From Halisarca cf. caerulea (taxonomy: Eukaryota; Porifera; Demospongiae; Chondrillida; Halisarcidae), in the NCBI GenBank assembly GCA_963170055.1, contig CAUJGJ010000441.1:600001-657500 (forward strand): a DNA stretch of 57,500 nt, given 5' to 3'. A model generated the notes under the pieces. That model saw nothing but the letters and a program-made list of their open reading frames with translations, did no database searches and was not told the DNA's origin. The position numbers were made by a program, and so were the translations under genes. Positions within the stretch are counted from its first letter, which is position 1. Each line of letters opens with the position of its first letter. Below are positions 24,388 to 36,069 of this stretch, piece after piece.

Positions 24388-25341
24388 GGCACATCTCTGG
24401 AGCCAGTCCTATCTCCACTCCACTTTGCCTGCAGGAGTCACCATAGTCCAGTATGGTGCGACAAGGTCCATCCAACAGTGAATTGTTGAGAAAGCAGTAG
24501 TCAAGGACACAGTTGTCAAACACGGGATCGGGGTCAATGAAGGAGTGGCATGGAGCGTAGATGCCACCATCTTGTACAACAGCACCACAAAAGTCCTCTG
24601 CCTCCCCATCAACACCCTCACATGTTGCGGGTAAGGGGTCATTATGGGAGCAAGTGTCAGCATAGGTGTAATCTCTGTACTCACGTTCAAGTGCACCTAC
24701 ATCTGAAGCTAGGGAGCCATCACGAAGCATCCAGTCATCTGAGATGTCACCGTTGCAGTTACCCAGCAAACCACACAACCTATCGCCAAACCTCACAGGC
24801 ACCTGCACCTTCAGGTAGTACCACCCAAACCACACATACACATCATAGTCTACAAAGTGGATCAATATGCGACTACTTGTCCGAACAATGGAGATGTTAC
24901 TTGGTAGACTTGGTACCCCTTCAAAGTCGTACACTGGAGAGTAGCCCTCAATGAAGAGGTGGATGGTCAAACCAAGTACAGGTACGTCCACTACTGCTCT
25001 GTCTATGCATGTTGGAGCACGACCTCCAGAACACCTGTCTGAGGTGATGGAGTAGACAGCAATTGTGTTGTTCACACAGTCACCAGTGAACAGATGTGAG
25101 CAGTGGTCAAAGAGATCGTAGTAGAGTCCATCGTACGTGAGGTAGTGAGGGTCACCAGAGGCCAGACCAGTACAGGCAGGACAGCTGGTGGCTTCAATAC
25201 ACTTTCCAGTCAAATCGTTGACAAGGTACCCCAGGGGACAGAAGCATCCAATAACCCTTATTGCTCCATCAGGTGGGTTCGGACTACGACATGTCAGCTC
25301 AGGACTGTAGCCGTATCGTACAATCCGGTCAGTAGGACAAA
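24388..25341 (-). CDS. Exon 14: VWD module 3 (type B)
   Basis: 954 bp, phase 1 to 1, acceptor CTCTCCAG, donor GTAAGT. It encodes residues 1337-1655. TIL-like half (VCPTDRIVRYGYSPELTCR, GCFCPLGYLVNDLTGKC), VWD (GLASGDPHYLTYDGLYYDLF, FTGDCVNNTIAVYSITSD, RLCGLLGNCNGDISDDW) and C8 (DFCGAVVQDGGIYAPCH, CVLDYCFLNNSLLDGPC, YGDSCRQSGVEIG). The N-terminal two thirds are almost the same as module 6, whereas the C8 part is considerably different. Confidence 0.94.
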
Positions 25342-25495
25342 CTGGAGAGGAAACAGTAAGGGTAAGTAAATATATCATATTATATTGGCACTATTAATTT
25401 GAAATACAAGTTAACACAAAAGAGAAATACAGGCATTAAGCAGTAATAGAATAGTCATAGTTCAAATGCTTAGACATTGTATTTTGGGTACATAC

Positions 25496-26535
25496 CACAG
25501 TACTGCTATATAGGAGAGGGGAGGTGAGGGAACAGTACTGCTATATAGGAGAGGGGAGGTGAGGGAACAGTACTGCTATATAGGAGAGGGGAGGTGAGGG
25601 AACAGTACTGCTATATAGGAGAGGGGAGGTGAAGGAACAGTACAGTACTGCTATATAGGAGAGGGGAGGTGAGGGAACAGTACTGCTATATAGGAGAGGG
25701 GAGGTGAGGGAACAATATTGCTATAGGAGAGGGGAGGTGAGGGAACAATATTGCTATAGGAGAGGGGAGGTGAGGGAACAGTACTGCTATATAGGAGAGG
25801 GGAGGTGAGGGAACAGTACTGCTATATAGGAGAGGGGAGGTGAGGGAACAATATTGCTATGTAGAAGAGGGGAGGTAAGGGAACAGTATTGCTATGTAGA
25901 AGAGGGGAGGTGAAGGAACAGTATTGTTATATAGGAGAGGGTAGGTGAGGGAACAGTACTGCTATATAGGAGAGGGGAGGTGAGGGAACAGTACTGCTAT
26001 ATAGGAGAGTGGAGGTGGAGGAACAGTATTGCTATATAGGAGAGGGGAGGTGAGGGAACAATATTGCTATATAGGAGAGGGGAGGTAAAGGAACAGTACT
26101 GCTATATAGGAGAGGGGAGGTGAGGGAACAGTACAGTAACTGCTACATAGGAGAGGGGAGGTGAGGGAACAGTACTGCTATGTAGGAGAGGGGAGGTGAG
26201 GGAACAGTACTGCTATATAGGAGAGGGGAGGTGGGGGAACAGTATTGCTATAGGAGAGGGGAGGTGAGGGAACAATATTGCTATATAGGAGAGGGGAGGT
26301 GAAGGAACAGTACTGCTATATAGGAGAGGGGAGGTGAGGGAACAGTACAGTAACTGCTACATAGGAGAGGGGAGGTGAGGGAACAGTACTGCTATATAGG
26401 AGAGGGGAGGTGAGGGAACAATATTGCTATATAGGAGAGGGGAGGTGAAGGAACAGTACTGCTATATAGGAGAGGGGAGGTGAAGGAACAGTACTGCTAT
26501 ATAGGAGAGGGGAGGTGAGCGAACAGTATTGCTAT
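25496..26535. repeat. 35-bp minisatellite
   Basis: About 30 units of AACAGTACTGCTATATAGGA + GAGGGGAGGTGAGGG, with AATATTGC, 31-bp shortened units and CAGTACAGTA insertions. Confidence 0.97.
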
Positions 26536-26539
26536 GTAC

Positions 26540-28175
26540 CTAAGACAGCCTGGACACTGTTAGCAGGTGAAACTATGGTACTTTGTGCTTAACAAAGTGA
26601 CATTTGACTTAGACATTTTATCCTCTCAAGCAAGTTAACTCTCGTATCTTCCACCATATATTTTGGTGGTTTATAAACCACAAAATTCCCGAATTATATT
26701 TATCTCCCCTCAGGAATATCTGACTCCTTCTGTTTCAGTAAGAATATGTAGTGAGTACATCAACTCTCCTGTATGTAAACTGCATAGCCTAATTATTTGT
26801 AGTAGTTGTCAAATGTAGATGATCATAGGACACAACGTATATGTGTGTTTTCAACTAGGTAAAGGGCCCTGTGCCCATTGTATCAGCCATTATTGATGTA
26901 AGCTGTGTTGCTTGCCATGTTGTTGACCATTTGGTTCATGGATTGATGATTCTGTGAAAGCGAAGTGAAGTGTAGGAGTCCAGTGTTAGGTGGACAAGGT
27001 TCAACATTTAAGGCACTCTTTTTGTTCAGGTTTAGAGGTATTGCAAAGACTGTGACAATTGTCATGGACTGCCTCATGATAAAGTTTCCATTTATCGCAA
27101 AGAAACAGCCCTGAAGGTGAAATCAGGGCTATTATTCAGGAGATAAGTAAAAAAAATAGCTCATTTTGGATTCAGGTCTTACTGTAAGTTGTAAAAAATG
27201 CAGAATAGGTTTTGCCACATTCCTGTTACCAGGCCTTGTTCTTCCATACGTGAAGTACTAGTGCAGCGTAGTTCAGACTAGTGAATTACCTACATCTTCT
27301 ACTCTTGAGTCGGCAATTAACAAACTGCTGATTGTGATGCACCCTACAGCCGATTCATGACTAGTCTACTTAGAAAATACTTTCTTTATAATTTAGAATG
27401 TGTTGCAAACATTATCTCTGTATCCACGGTAACGATACAAGTGTTCATTCTACAAGTGTAGACCTTCATTTTGTCCATGAAAGTAAAAGGATTTGAACAT
27501 TATACTACCTCTCTTTTTCTCCAAAAATATTCTGTGTTTGTAAAACTATTCTACAATTTACCGCATATCGACTTGTGGTAGCCTTTTTCATTTGGAGTTC
27601 ATTCTCGCTGCTAATTTAAAAACTTTATGTGAATATACAGTTTCTTTGTGTCCAAAAAAGACACACAAGCTCATCATATGCTTATAATCTATGAGAGAAA
27701 AACAACCAAGGTTTCATCTCCATTCACTTCAAGTTTTGGGCTTGTGTATCAGGAATGTATGAGGGTTAATGACTGCTGACTGTCAAGTGGTCAATTTTGA
27801 TCATCAGTCGGATGTCACTTCAATGACCACCGGTCTAACGATCAATACATCGTTCAGTCTATTATGACAAGCACCATACATGGTACAGCAGTGCTGTGGG
27901 TGACTCTACTACCTTGCTTAGGGAAAGTGGAGACCTTTAGCAAGGGTTTTCATCCAGAGTGGCTACTATTTCACCCTGTTTTGATGCTGTATGGCAATAA
28001 TAGTACAACAACAGGCCTTGGCACAAATACTTGTCATCCATAACTATAAAATTCATTGTATGTCACAGGTATGTGCCAACCTATTTGTTATTCTAGCTAC
28101 ATCACTGTACATGGTGGCGATTTGGATCAACATGTTTTAAGATAGCTGATGGAAACATGACAAAAATGCACACAC
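26540..28175 (-). other. Intron 13 stretch: no gene recognised
   Basis: Unique-looking AT-rich sequence. The only structure noted is a short hairpin AGCCCTGA/TCAGGGCT near 27108-27129. Confidence 0.5.
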
Positions 28176-28179
28176 TCAC

Positions 28180-28347
28180 CAGTACACTCTGTTGGATCCA
28201 CACACTGTCCAGTAAAGTCCAGCATTGTGCCATCATTGCAGTAGCAACCTTCAACACAGAATCCATCATCATATCCATCTGGATTCTGACAGGACTGGGG
28301 AATAGATGGACCACATCTGAAGGTCTGACCAGTAGGACAAGTTGGCT
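28180..28347 (-). CDS. Exon 13: TIL domain 2 (type a)
   Basis: 168 bp, phase 1 to 1, acceptor TCCCACAG, donor GTGAGT. It encodes residues 1281-1337: CPTGQTFRCGPSIPQSCQNP, DGYDDGFCVEGCYCNDG and CVDPTECTG. It is nearly identical to exons 17 and 19 and differs mainly in the stretch after CNDGT (MLDFTGQ against IHDINGE or IHDITGE). Confidence 0.92.
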
Positions 28348-28824
28348 CTGTGGGAGAGAGGAAGGGTCACATGATGTCATGTGATATTATTTATAGAGCA
28401 AAGTCAATAATACTATGTCTGCAAAGACAGTGCTATGCCAAATTTTTGGGTAATTTGTGTCATTGGTTGGCTGCAAGCTGTCACAAATAGATGTTTACAT
28501 AATAAAACTGCAGTAGCACCATTGTTCGCGTTAGTTCAGAGCAAGGTGAGGTGTGATTGTGAAAAGGTGACTCTGTGCAAAATATGTACATGATGTATTT
28601 CAGCTGCACAACAACAGAATCCCAAATCTTTGAAGAATGGGCAGGTATATATTCTATTTGTGGTCGTTAAGATAAAGGGATCATTTGGTAATAAAACTGA
28701 ATACCTTGTAGACTGGGAGCAATGCCACAAAATACAATTCGCCTAAGTGTGCTACAAACTCTCTCTTTGAAACACAATGCATGATAACACTCAGGCCTCT
28801 TAAGACATTTAGAATAAAGACTAC

Positions 28825-29766
28825 GGCGGCGTTTACAGTAGGACGTTTTCACATGAAAATGGAACATTTTGATTCTGTTTTGCCTCTCTGAATAAAATAC
28901 TTTGATTGTGTGAGTGCTTCGAACCGTTAGGTTATCCAGAAACCCGATAGAGTGAACCTTATGCTCGCCGTATTTACACTGGAGCGTTAAACCAGTTTCG
29001 AAAGTGCTTTAACGTTAAATCAGTTTATATAGACCGCTTGCGTGTAAACACCTTAAAGCAGTTACGTAACCGATTTAGCTAAACCACCTATCGAGGTGGC
29101 TTCGAGTCGGTTCGAAACCAATTAAAACTAAAGCACTTCAAATGTTAACTTTTCGAAGAAGTAAAAGCTAGAATTTTACCAACGGTAAACACCACGAAAC
29201 ACCACCCGCATTTGTATATGCAGAGAAAGGGACAACAAGACCACCTGAGTATAAATTGATAGTGATTTCCGTTCTGTTTTAGATAAAACAGCAAATTTAA
29301 AGTCTCTTAAAGCGATTTAAAGTGTTTACACTATTGAGAGCAAAATTGCGAGGCAAGTCGCCTTCTAAATCGGTTTATGCTAGTGCGTGTAAACGCGATA
29401 AAGCGATTTAGTTAAACCGCTTTCGAAAGCAGTTTAACTAAATCGCTTTAAATTTCTCCAGTGTAAAAAGGGCTACTCAGTCTGATGCATTACTGTTAAA
29501 AGAAGTGCTGCTTCCGTGTCAGTCCAGCAAAAATCTTTCTTTCCTGTCGATTTGAGCATAATAAAAGTACAGAATAGCGATTTCTACTCAAGTAACTGAA
29601 GTGTTACTTTTATGGTGTGGTAGACGTTAAGTGCACAGCATGTGGTTACAGCTGTTCCTGAATTTGTGCGTTTTCAAAAACGCTGTGTGTAAACGGGTCG
29701 AAAACAATACAGGGACACATTGATTGTAAACGGATTCGCACAAAACGTTCTAGTGCAAACGCCACC
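28825..29766. mobile_element. Element G: MITE containing nested element F
   Basis: Left end GGCGGCGTTTACAGTAGGAC and the reverse of the right end GGTGGCGTTTGCACTAGAAC match at 16 of 20 bases, both followed by GTTTT. TAC flanks both sides (possible target duplication). Element F lies inside it. Confidence 0.65.
28971..29469. mobile_element. Element F: short MITE nested in element G
   Basis: TTTACACTGGAG near 28973 and CTCCAGTGTAAA near 29456-29467 are exact inverses. Inner arms carry GTTAAACC.../...GGTTTAAC motifs and AAACCACCTATCGAGGTGG. Same family as element E (13325). Confidence 0.75.
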
Positions 29767-29872
29767 TACGCAATAGGGTAAATATGAATTGGAAATCATA
29801 ACCTTTTTGATCCTCTTGGCCCTATTGACTGCCTTCATTAACAATTCTAATGCATTTTGTGTTCAATTGGAC

Positions 29873-30425
29873 CAGGTCCCCTGCTCACAAACACTATGTG
29901 CTAGAGGCAGGCTGTGTACATGACCAGGGCCCCTGTTCACAAACACTATGTACTAGAGGCAGGCTGTGTACATGACCAGGGCTCCTGTTCACAAACACTA
30001 TGTGCTTGAGGTAGGCTGTGTAGATGACCAGGGCTCCTGTTCACAAACACTATGTGCTTGAGGTAGGCTGTGTAGATGACCAGGGCTCCTGTTCACAAAT
30101 GCCATGTACTAGACCAAGGCTAGGTACATGACCAGGGCTCCTGCTCACAAAGACTATGTGCTAGAGGCAGGCTAGGTACATGACCAGGGTTCCTGTTCAC
30201 AAATGCCATGTACTAAACCAAGGCTAGGTACATGACCAGGGTTCCTGTTCACAAATGCCATGTACTAAACCAAGGCTAGGTACACGACCAGGGCTCCTGT
30301 TCACAAATGCCATGTACTAGACCAAGGCTAGGTACATGACCAGGGCTCCTGTTCACAAATGCCATGTACTAGACCAAGGCTAGGTACATGACCAGGGCTC
30401 CTGCTCACAAATGCCTTGTACTACA
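29873..30425. repeat. 52-bp minisatellite
   Basis: About 10.6 units of 52 bases, each with CCAGGGCTCCTGTTCACAAA and GGCTAGGTACATGA or GGCTGTGTACATGA, ending next to exon 12. Confidence 0.95.
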
Positions 30426-30460
30426 CCTAGACTGTCATGCAGAATGTTACATGAACTCAC

Positions 30461-31402
30461 GGCAAGCAACTGGGAGTGTTCCAACTTCAATTCCGTGAAA
30501 TCTACACTCGTCGGCATAGTCTTGGATCACTCTACACACTGTAGATCGGGAGTCATCTCCATTGAGGAAACAGTAGTCCAAAACACATCCATCGTAACTG
30601 TCCATTGGGGAAATGACAGCATGACAGTTAGTGTAGCTACCAGTTGGATCAAGGAGACTATTGCAGAAGGTTTGAGCTTCAGACAAGGTTGCATCATCGC
30701 ACGCAGCAGGCATTGGTGTTGCAAATGTGCAAGAATCAGTTATACCAGGTGCCCTGTATTCCATCTCAAAAGCAATCAAATCTACAACGGTGCCATTTTG
30801 GAGTTTGAAGTCATTTGTGAGGTCACCGTCGCAGTCTCCCAGCAAACCACACAGTTTGCCTCTGTAGGACAGCGGAGCCCGTACACTCAGGAAGTACGTA
30901 CCGTATGTCACTACCACATCATAGTCAATCAGACGCACTGTTGTCAGACCTCCGGAGATAACTTCAATGTTGACATCTTCCAGTCCACCTACTCCTGTGT
31001 ACGTGTACTGAGATGGCTCCAGGTAGATCCACACACCGTGAGCTGGTACCTCGATGACAGCACTGTCTATACAAGTTGGTGCTCTCCCTCCTGAACACCT
31101 GTCTGATGCTATTGAGTAGACAGCAAACGTGTTGTTATCACAGTCTTTGGTGAAGACGTGACTGCAGTGGTCAAAGAGGTCATATCTGTACCCATCATAG
31201 GTGATGTAGTGAGGGTCTCCTGATGCACTGCCGGAGCATGCAGGGCAGGAGGAAGACTGTATGCAATGTCCAGTTCTGTCGTTAAGGACACTCCCCTCGG
31301 GACAGAAGCAACCGTGAATCCTTGTTTGGTTCTGAGGCTCTGGATTGCGACATGAGGGCTGGGGGTGGAGTCCAAACCGGATCACATGATCAAAGGGACA
31401 CA
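30461..31402 (-). CDS. Exon 12: VWD module 2 (type A)
   Basis: 942 bp, phase 1 to 1, acceptor CTCCCACAG, donor GTGAGT. It encodes residues 967-1281. It starts with a TIL-like half (VCPFDHVIRFGLHPQPSCR, GCFCPEGSVLNDRTGHC, CPAC), then VWD (GDPHYITYDGYRYDLFDHC, FTKDCDNNTFAVYSIASD, GGRAPTCIDSAVIEVP, KLCGLLGDCDGDLTND) and C8 (FCNSLLDPTGSYTNCH, CVLDYCFLNGDD, YADECRFHGIEVG). VWD is nearly identical to modules 4 and 5, but its C8 part is clearly more diverged. Confidence 0.94.
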
Positions 31403-32106
31403 CTGTGGGAGCAAACAATACACTAGTGATGTTTGAATGTGCATGCTAAGAAGGTAGCACTCTACCTTCAAGTGAGCATATTTGGCAAAAATACTGCTCA
31501 CAAAAACAACTGTAAATAACTACAGTCCCCAAACATGAAGGTCATAACAAGAGGGCTGGGTAATGAGAATACGAAATAAAATTTGAAAATTAGGATTTTG
31601 GTGTGATTTTGTTACGCTCCATACAGAAACACAATGTGCACAGTAGAACCAACTGATGTTCACTAATATACACACATTAATACAACTGCATGAAGCCAGT
31701 ACAAATGGATTTGCAATAGAGTGTTGATACCACATGGTTGCTCAAAGTTCCAACGCTAAGAGTAAATATTGTTGGACAAGGTAGTAAGGTGTTGCAATCA
31801 GTCCTTATCAGGGTACTTATAACCGCCTGTGGGGGAAAAAATATTAAAATACCCATCGCTGAAAAGTTGCTCAAATATTTGATGCTTTTCTCCCTACATT
31901 TACTTTATAAGCAGTTATTCAACTGTAACCTCAGGAAAATAAGGCTTGTATAAAGAATTTGGTCAATATTATGCTGGAGTTATACTGTATAAGATTAAAC
32001 CATTCATCCTACAGAATAAAATAGCCACCCACTTTTCTGGCTATATGGTACAGTATTACCTACAGAAAACCACAACTGAACACTGCGTCCATGAGCACAC
32101 ACTTAC
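31403..32106 (-). other. Intron 11: no additional feature recognised
   Basis: Unique-looking AT-rich sequence of about 700 bp; no repeats or frames of note. Confidence 0.6.
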
Positions 32107-32277
32107 CTATGCAGTCATCGGGGTCCACACACTCCCCGTTCACATCGAGGACTTTCCCATCTTCGCAGAAGCAGCCATGCACACATGTATCCCTGGTCGT
32201 AGTTCCCTGAGGATGTTGGCAGGTGGGGACGACAATTGGACCACATTTAAAAGTCTGACCTTGGGGACAGGTGGGCA
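32107..32277 (-). CDS. Exon 11: TIL domain 1
   Basis: 171 bp, phase 1 to 1, acceptor CAATTAG, donor GTAAGT. It encodes residues 910-967: CPQGQTFKCGPIVVPTC, CVHGCFCEDGKVLDVNGEC and CVDPDDC. The spacing C-x5-C...C...CxxGCxC...G.C...C is that of a trypsin-inhibitor-like (TIL) domain, which follows C8 in D-assemblies. It is one codon longer than and diverged from the other TIL exons, consistent with not taking part in the recent duplications. Confidence 0.9.
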
Positions 32278-32866
32278 CTAATTGGAAAAGAAAGCAATTT
32301 GTAATAACCTCATGTCCATTGCATGCATTCCAAAGTGCACAGTAATTCATGTGGTCTACGTCAAGACTGTGAGTGTGCGCAAGCATGAGTGAGAAGGTTA
32401 CCAAGCATGAGTGAGAAGGTTACCAAGACACTGTGCTGCTGTACATCTCTATAGGTTGGGAGACATAGAACTGTTGTGGGAACTCCTATTGATAATGGAG
32501 AGAAGTATCCTTTTTTATCCTTTCATTGTGGATACCGTAGAGTGGGTAATTTTTGCAGCACAATTTTTCATAAATCAAACTAAAAGGTGATTTTCGCGAT
32601 TTTTTTTCACAATGTGAAGATCTTTTTGTTTGCATTTTTTTATGTTTCCAAATCATTAGCATCTATTTCTAGACTGTTTCACGTTCGGATCGTGCTTTCG
32701 CTGAGTTCAACGCTCAATTTCTTGGAGAATCTTGTTATAGCACCCTGTTTTCCCGACTGTAGTGCATACTTAGTGAAATGTTTGCAGTTAAAGTTATATG
32801 AATCTGTACAATTCGCAAATATAACGATAACATTACCTCACGAAAATTCCCTGCTCTACAGTAAGT

Positions 32867-33140
32867 CACATAATAGTGGCTCACGCGGCAACAATCCGTA
32901 TTGTTGGCTAAAGGCGAAAATGTGTAAATGTGGACAAGCCACTATAGAGTCTCCTTTTCCAATCATTTTTGATGCAAATTCAATTGTTTTTTTTTGACAC
33001 AACTAACACTTTTAAAGCTGGCCAAGCTTATAAGGAACATAAAATTTAACAAACACTTAACCAAAAGAGAATTCCACACATTAACTTGGAATAGATGAAA
33101 ATCCAAAGGTATACAAGTTCCCACAACGAGTGAAAATACA
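32867..33140. mobile_element. piggyBac-like MITE fragment
   Basis: Carries ATAGTGGCTCACGCGG, GCCACTATAGAG and GCCAAGCTTATAAGGAACAT, and matches 16725-16978 over most of its length. The related GTAGTGGCTT at about 33687 may be its far end. No TTAA borders could be fixed. Confidence 0.5.
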
Positions 33141-33773
33141 TACGACTCAAACAGCTTACTTCCACCACATAAATCGTCAAAAAGTAGTGCTATCCACTGC
33201 TCTAAGGAACAGGCCATAAATGTGTGTTTAGCCCAGTAGCAGCTGTAGACGGAATTGGAACTTGAGGAAATCGAGTGGAGAAACTTCAGTGCCAGTACTG
33301 TTGAACAATAAATATAAATATGCTTCATGATTTTAGGCATTTTTTCAAATGATCACTCTTCAGAGGATACGAAAAAGGTAAAGTTGTAAGCAATACAAGA
33401 TGCAAGAGCTTGTTACCCTTCGTTCTACGTAGTCAAGAGTCTCACTTTGATGAAACTTATTCCTCGCAAAATGTTGAATAATTTGGCATATCATCATCAT
33501 ATAATTGTCACATTACCCAGTATTTAAATTCTTTTTATATTTAGTCTATTTTCTATTAGGTATAAATTTGTTGTAATGTGCACCACAGCTCTCAAACCAC
33601 TGGCATGAGCCCTTATCGCCACATGTAGTCTGCATATTTTGAACAAATTTAGCTGAGATACGCTTAAGTGCTTAAGTTGAGTCATTGTAGTGGCTTATCT
33701 ATGATAACATGACATTGTCTTCCGCAGGCACGTATGTTCCATGATAAAGACTTACATTTAGAAATGACTACAG

Positions 33774-34200
33774 AGAGAAAAATGGAGTAGTGTGGTAGAG
33801 AGAGGAATGGAGGAGGGTAGTAGAGAGAGGAATGGAGGAGTGCAGTAGAGGGAGGAATGGAGCAGTGCGGCAGAGAGATGAACGGAGGAGTGTAGTAGAG
33901 AGAGGAATGGAGGAGTGTAGTAGAGAGAGGAATGGAGGAGTGCAGTAGAGAGAAGAACGGAGGAGTGTGGTAGAGAGAGGAATGGAGGAGTGTAGCAAAG
34001 AGGAACGGAGGAGTGTGGTAGAGAGAGGAATGGAGGAGTGCAGTAAATAGAGGAATGGAGGAGTGTAGTAGAGAGAAGGGTGGAGAATTGTTGTAGATAG
34101 AGGAATGGAGGAGTGTAGTAGAGAGAGGAATGGAGGAGTGCAGCAGAGAGAGAAATGAAGGAGTGCCATAGAGAAAGGAGTGGAGGAATGTGGTAGAGAG
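33774..34200. repeat. 25-bp minisatellite
   Basis: About 17 units of GAATGGAGGAGTGTAGTAGA + GAGAG, directly 3' of exon 10 in transcript sense. The overlapping long open frames are repeat artefacts. Confidence 0.96.
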
Positions 34201-34257
34201 GGACAAGAATGGCAAAGTGCGTTAAGTTTGAAAAGCACATACTAAGTTTTTACTCAC

Positions 34258-35544
34258 CACAGTCAGCTGGGAGAGGTCCCACATCAACACCCAATGCTTT
34301 ACACTTGTCAGTGTAGCTCAGCAGGGTCTGGCAAACTCCCTCTTGCTTGTCAGTGATGAAGCAGGCATCAATGAGACAGTCATTGTAGAAGGTGTCAGGT
34401 GAGATGTGCGAATGACAGTCAGAGAAGCTGCCACTCCTGTCGGTCAGCATGTTGCAAATGGCTTCCTCATCGTTATCACGATCAGCTGCTGAGCAAGCCG
34501 GGGTCTGGGGAGTCACAAACTGGCAGCCATCATTGGTAAAATTGTAGACGCGATGGGCTTCTTCGAACTCCTGCAGAGTAGCTGGTACAAAGTCTCCTGT
34601 AGAATCCTGGATGTACATGTCATTGTGTGTCTCTCCATTGCAGTCTCCTAGCAGCCCACACAGTTTCCCAGCATAGTCAGACGACACCTGTACATTCAGC
34701 TCCCAACGACCAAAGGTGACCACAACATCCAAATCTCGTATGTACACAGTTATTCTCCCGTTCTGCAGTGTGACGGTTGTACTGATAGAGGAGAGGTCTT
34801 CGGTACCGGTGAACTCGTAGGTTGGGGGAGAGCCATAGAGATGGATGAGTACAGGACCTACCTCTACATACGCTTCATCGATACATGTCGGAGTCCTACC
34901 ACCAGAACAGGCATTGGAGGTGATGGAATACACAGCAAATGTGTTGTCCACACAGTCTTTAGTAAAGATGTGAGTGCAGTGGTCAAAGAGGTCATAGTAG
35001 AGTCCATCGTACGAGGTGTAGTGAGGGTCACCCCATGCCCCTCCACGACAAGCTGGACATTCTACAGGATCAAAGCAGTTACAAGGATGTTCGTCATCGT
35101 GGTCCACATGGCGGACTGGTAAAGACCCACAAGGACAGAGGAAACGGACTTCATAGTCGTCACACACACCATCGGCTTGGTCAGAAATGATGCAGACCCC
35201 ACCCACATCCGGGGAACACGTGTAGACCTCACCATTGTCACGATAGTCCACCTCAGTCCCAGCAACACGACACTCAATACCAACTGGATGTTCACACACT
35301 GGGGGGTCATCCATTCCACGAAAAATACTAAGATATTCATGATCACCAGTTCCACCAGGCGATGCAGCATTCAGCCACTTTGTGTACTGTGACTTCCTCT
35401 CATCAACCACAGTACCATCTGGACAGGAGCAGTCCTTGGGTTCGGCATTGGCTGTAGCAGAATTGGCTGTGTTATCCGGAGCCCTGTTCCTGCATGTCCC
35501 TTGAGTGTAGTCAGTGTAGCGGTAGACAAGGTCGTCTTCACAGG
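34258..35544 (-). CDS. Exon 10: VWD module 1 with TIL-like start, WxxW-like insert, VWD and C8
   Basis: The largest exon (428 complete codons, residues 481-910), phase 1 to 1, acceptor TGTGCAG, donor GTGAGT. Order: Cys-rich TIL-like start (CEDDLVYRYTDYTQGTCRNR, CSCPDGTVVDERK); a WxxW-like segment at about residues 534-615 (WLNAASPGGTGDHEYLS, CEHPVGIECR) resembling the Mucin2_WxxW family of mucins and CILP; a second Cys cluster; VWD from about 652 (GDPHYTSYDGLYYDLFDHC, KLCGLLGDCNGETHND); and C8 over the last ~75 residues ending PLPADCG. Only this unit carries the WxxW-like part, and it is the most divergent VWD with module 7. The canonical VWF CGLCG motif is CGLLG here. Confidence 0.92.
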
Positions 35545-35695
35545 CTGCACAGATGGAGATCAGAAAATACTGCTGCGACCCATGCACATTCACAAAATGC
35601 ATCAAAACTATACTGGATATGCTAACAGTACAACATGATGTAATGGCTTTAGCCATAATCTCACAGCATTACATCTCAGTTGAATCAACACTCAC

Positions 35696-35761
35696 TCAGC
35701 TTGACGACAACATCTTCTGGATTAACTACAGGTGGTGATTGCACGCCGCAGTGTTCTGTGC
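35696..35761 (-). CDS. Exon 9: 22-codon linker exon
   Basis: A 66-bp exon in phase 1 to phase 1 (acceptor TTGAAG, donor GTGAGT), reading TEHCGVQSPPVVNPEDVVVK. It joins exon 8 (FDRG) to exon 10 (T-CEDDLVYRY) without breaking frame. It rests on phase, splice sites and position only; if it is skipped the frame is kept, so it could be an optional exon. Confidence 0.6.
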
Positions 35762-35800
35762 CTTCAACAATACCTGATCAATTAGGAGGAGATAGTCTAT

Positions 35801-35878
35801 GCGCACACACACACGCAAACACATACACTCACACACACACAAACATACACACACACACACACACACGCACACACACAT
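35801..35878. repeat. (CA)n microsatellite in intron 8
   Basis: About 78 bases of imperfect CA filling most of a 121-bp intron between exons 8 and 9. Confidence 0.93.
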
Positions 35879-35882
35879 GTAC

Positions 35883-36069
35883 CTCGATCAAAAAGTACAT
35901 AGTACAGCTTTGTCTTGTCATATGTTGGAGTGAAGAACCTCAGTGTGGTGTCCCCTGTCATAGTGGGGTAGATCACATTGTTGCTAGTGGAGACATCAAT
36001 GGAGTCCACCTTCACATTGGTTCCTTGTTCATAGATGGTGATGTTGGCTGGTGAGGTGGGTCTTGTGAA
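35883..36069 (-). CDS. Exon 8: end of N-terminal beta module
   Basis: Acceptor TTTCTCCAG, phase 0 to phase 1, donor GTACAT. It encodes residues 397-459: FTRPTSPANITIYEQG, VDSIDVST and LYYVLFDRG. The string ...F.TP....LYYVLFD.G closes the beta-rich module. A CA microsatellite sits 6 bases after the donor. Confidence 0.82.

Noticed and set aside
27108..27129. Hairpin AGCCCTGA/TCAGGGCT as a terminator
   Set aside because: Bacterial-type terminators are not relevant in this animal intron; the stem is short and isolated.
12393..31094. Plus-strand frames at 12393-12818, 19134-19736, 24550-24954 and 30411-31094
   Set aside because: They lie exactly antisense to VWD exons 18, 16, 14 and 12 and resemble each other only because the exons are duplicates. 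They have no start context or domain of their own.
33682..34240. Three overlapping Leu/Ser/His-rich frames of 156-177 codons
   Set aside because: All three frames are open because the 25-bp minisatellite lacks stops; the peptides are low-complexity.
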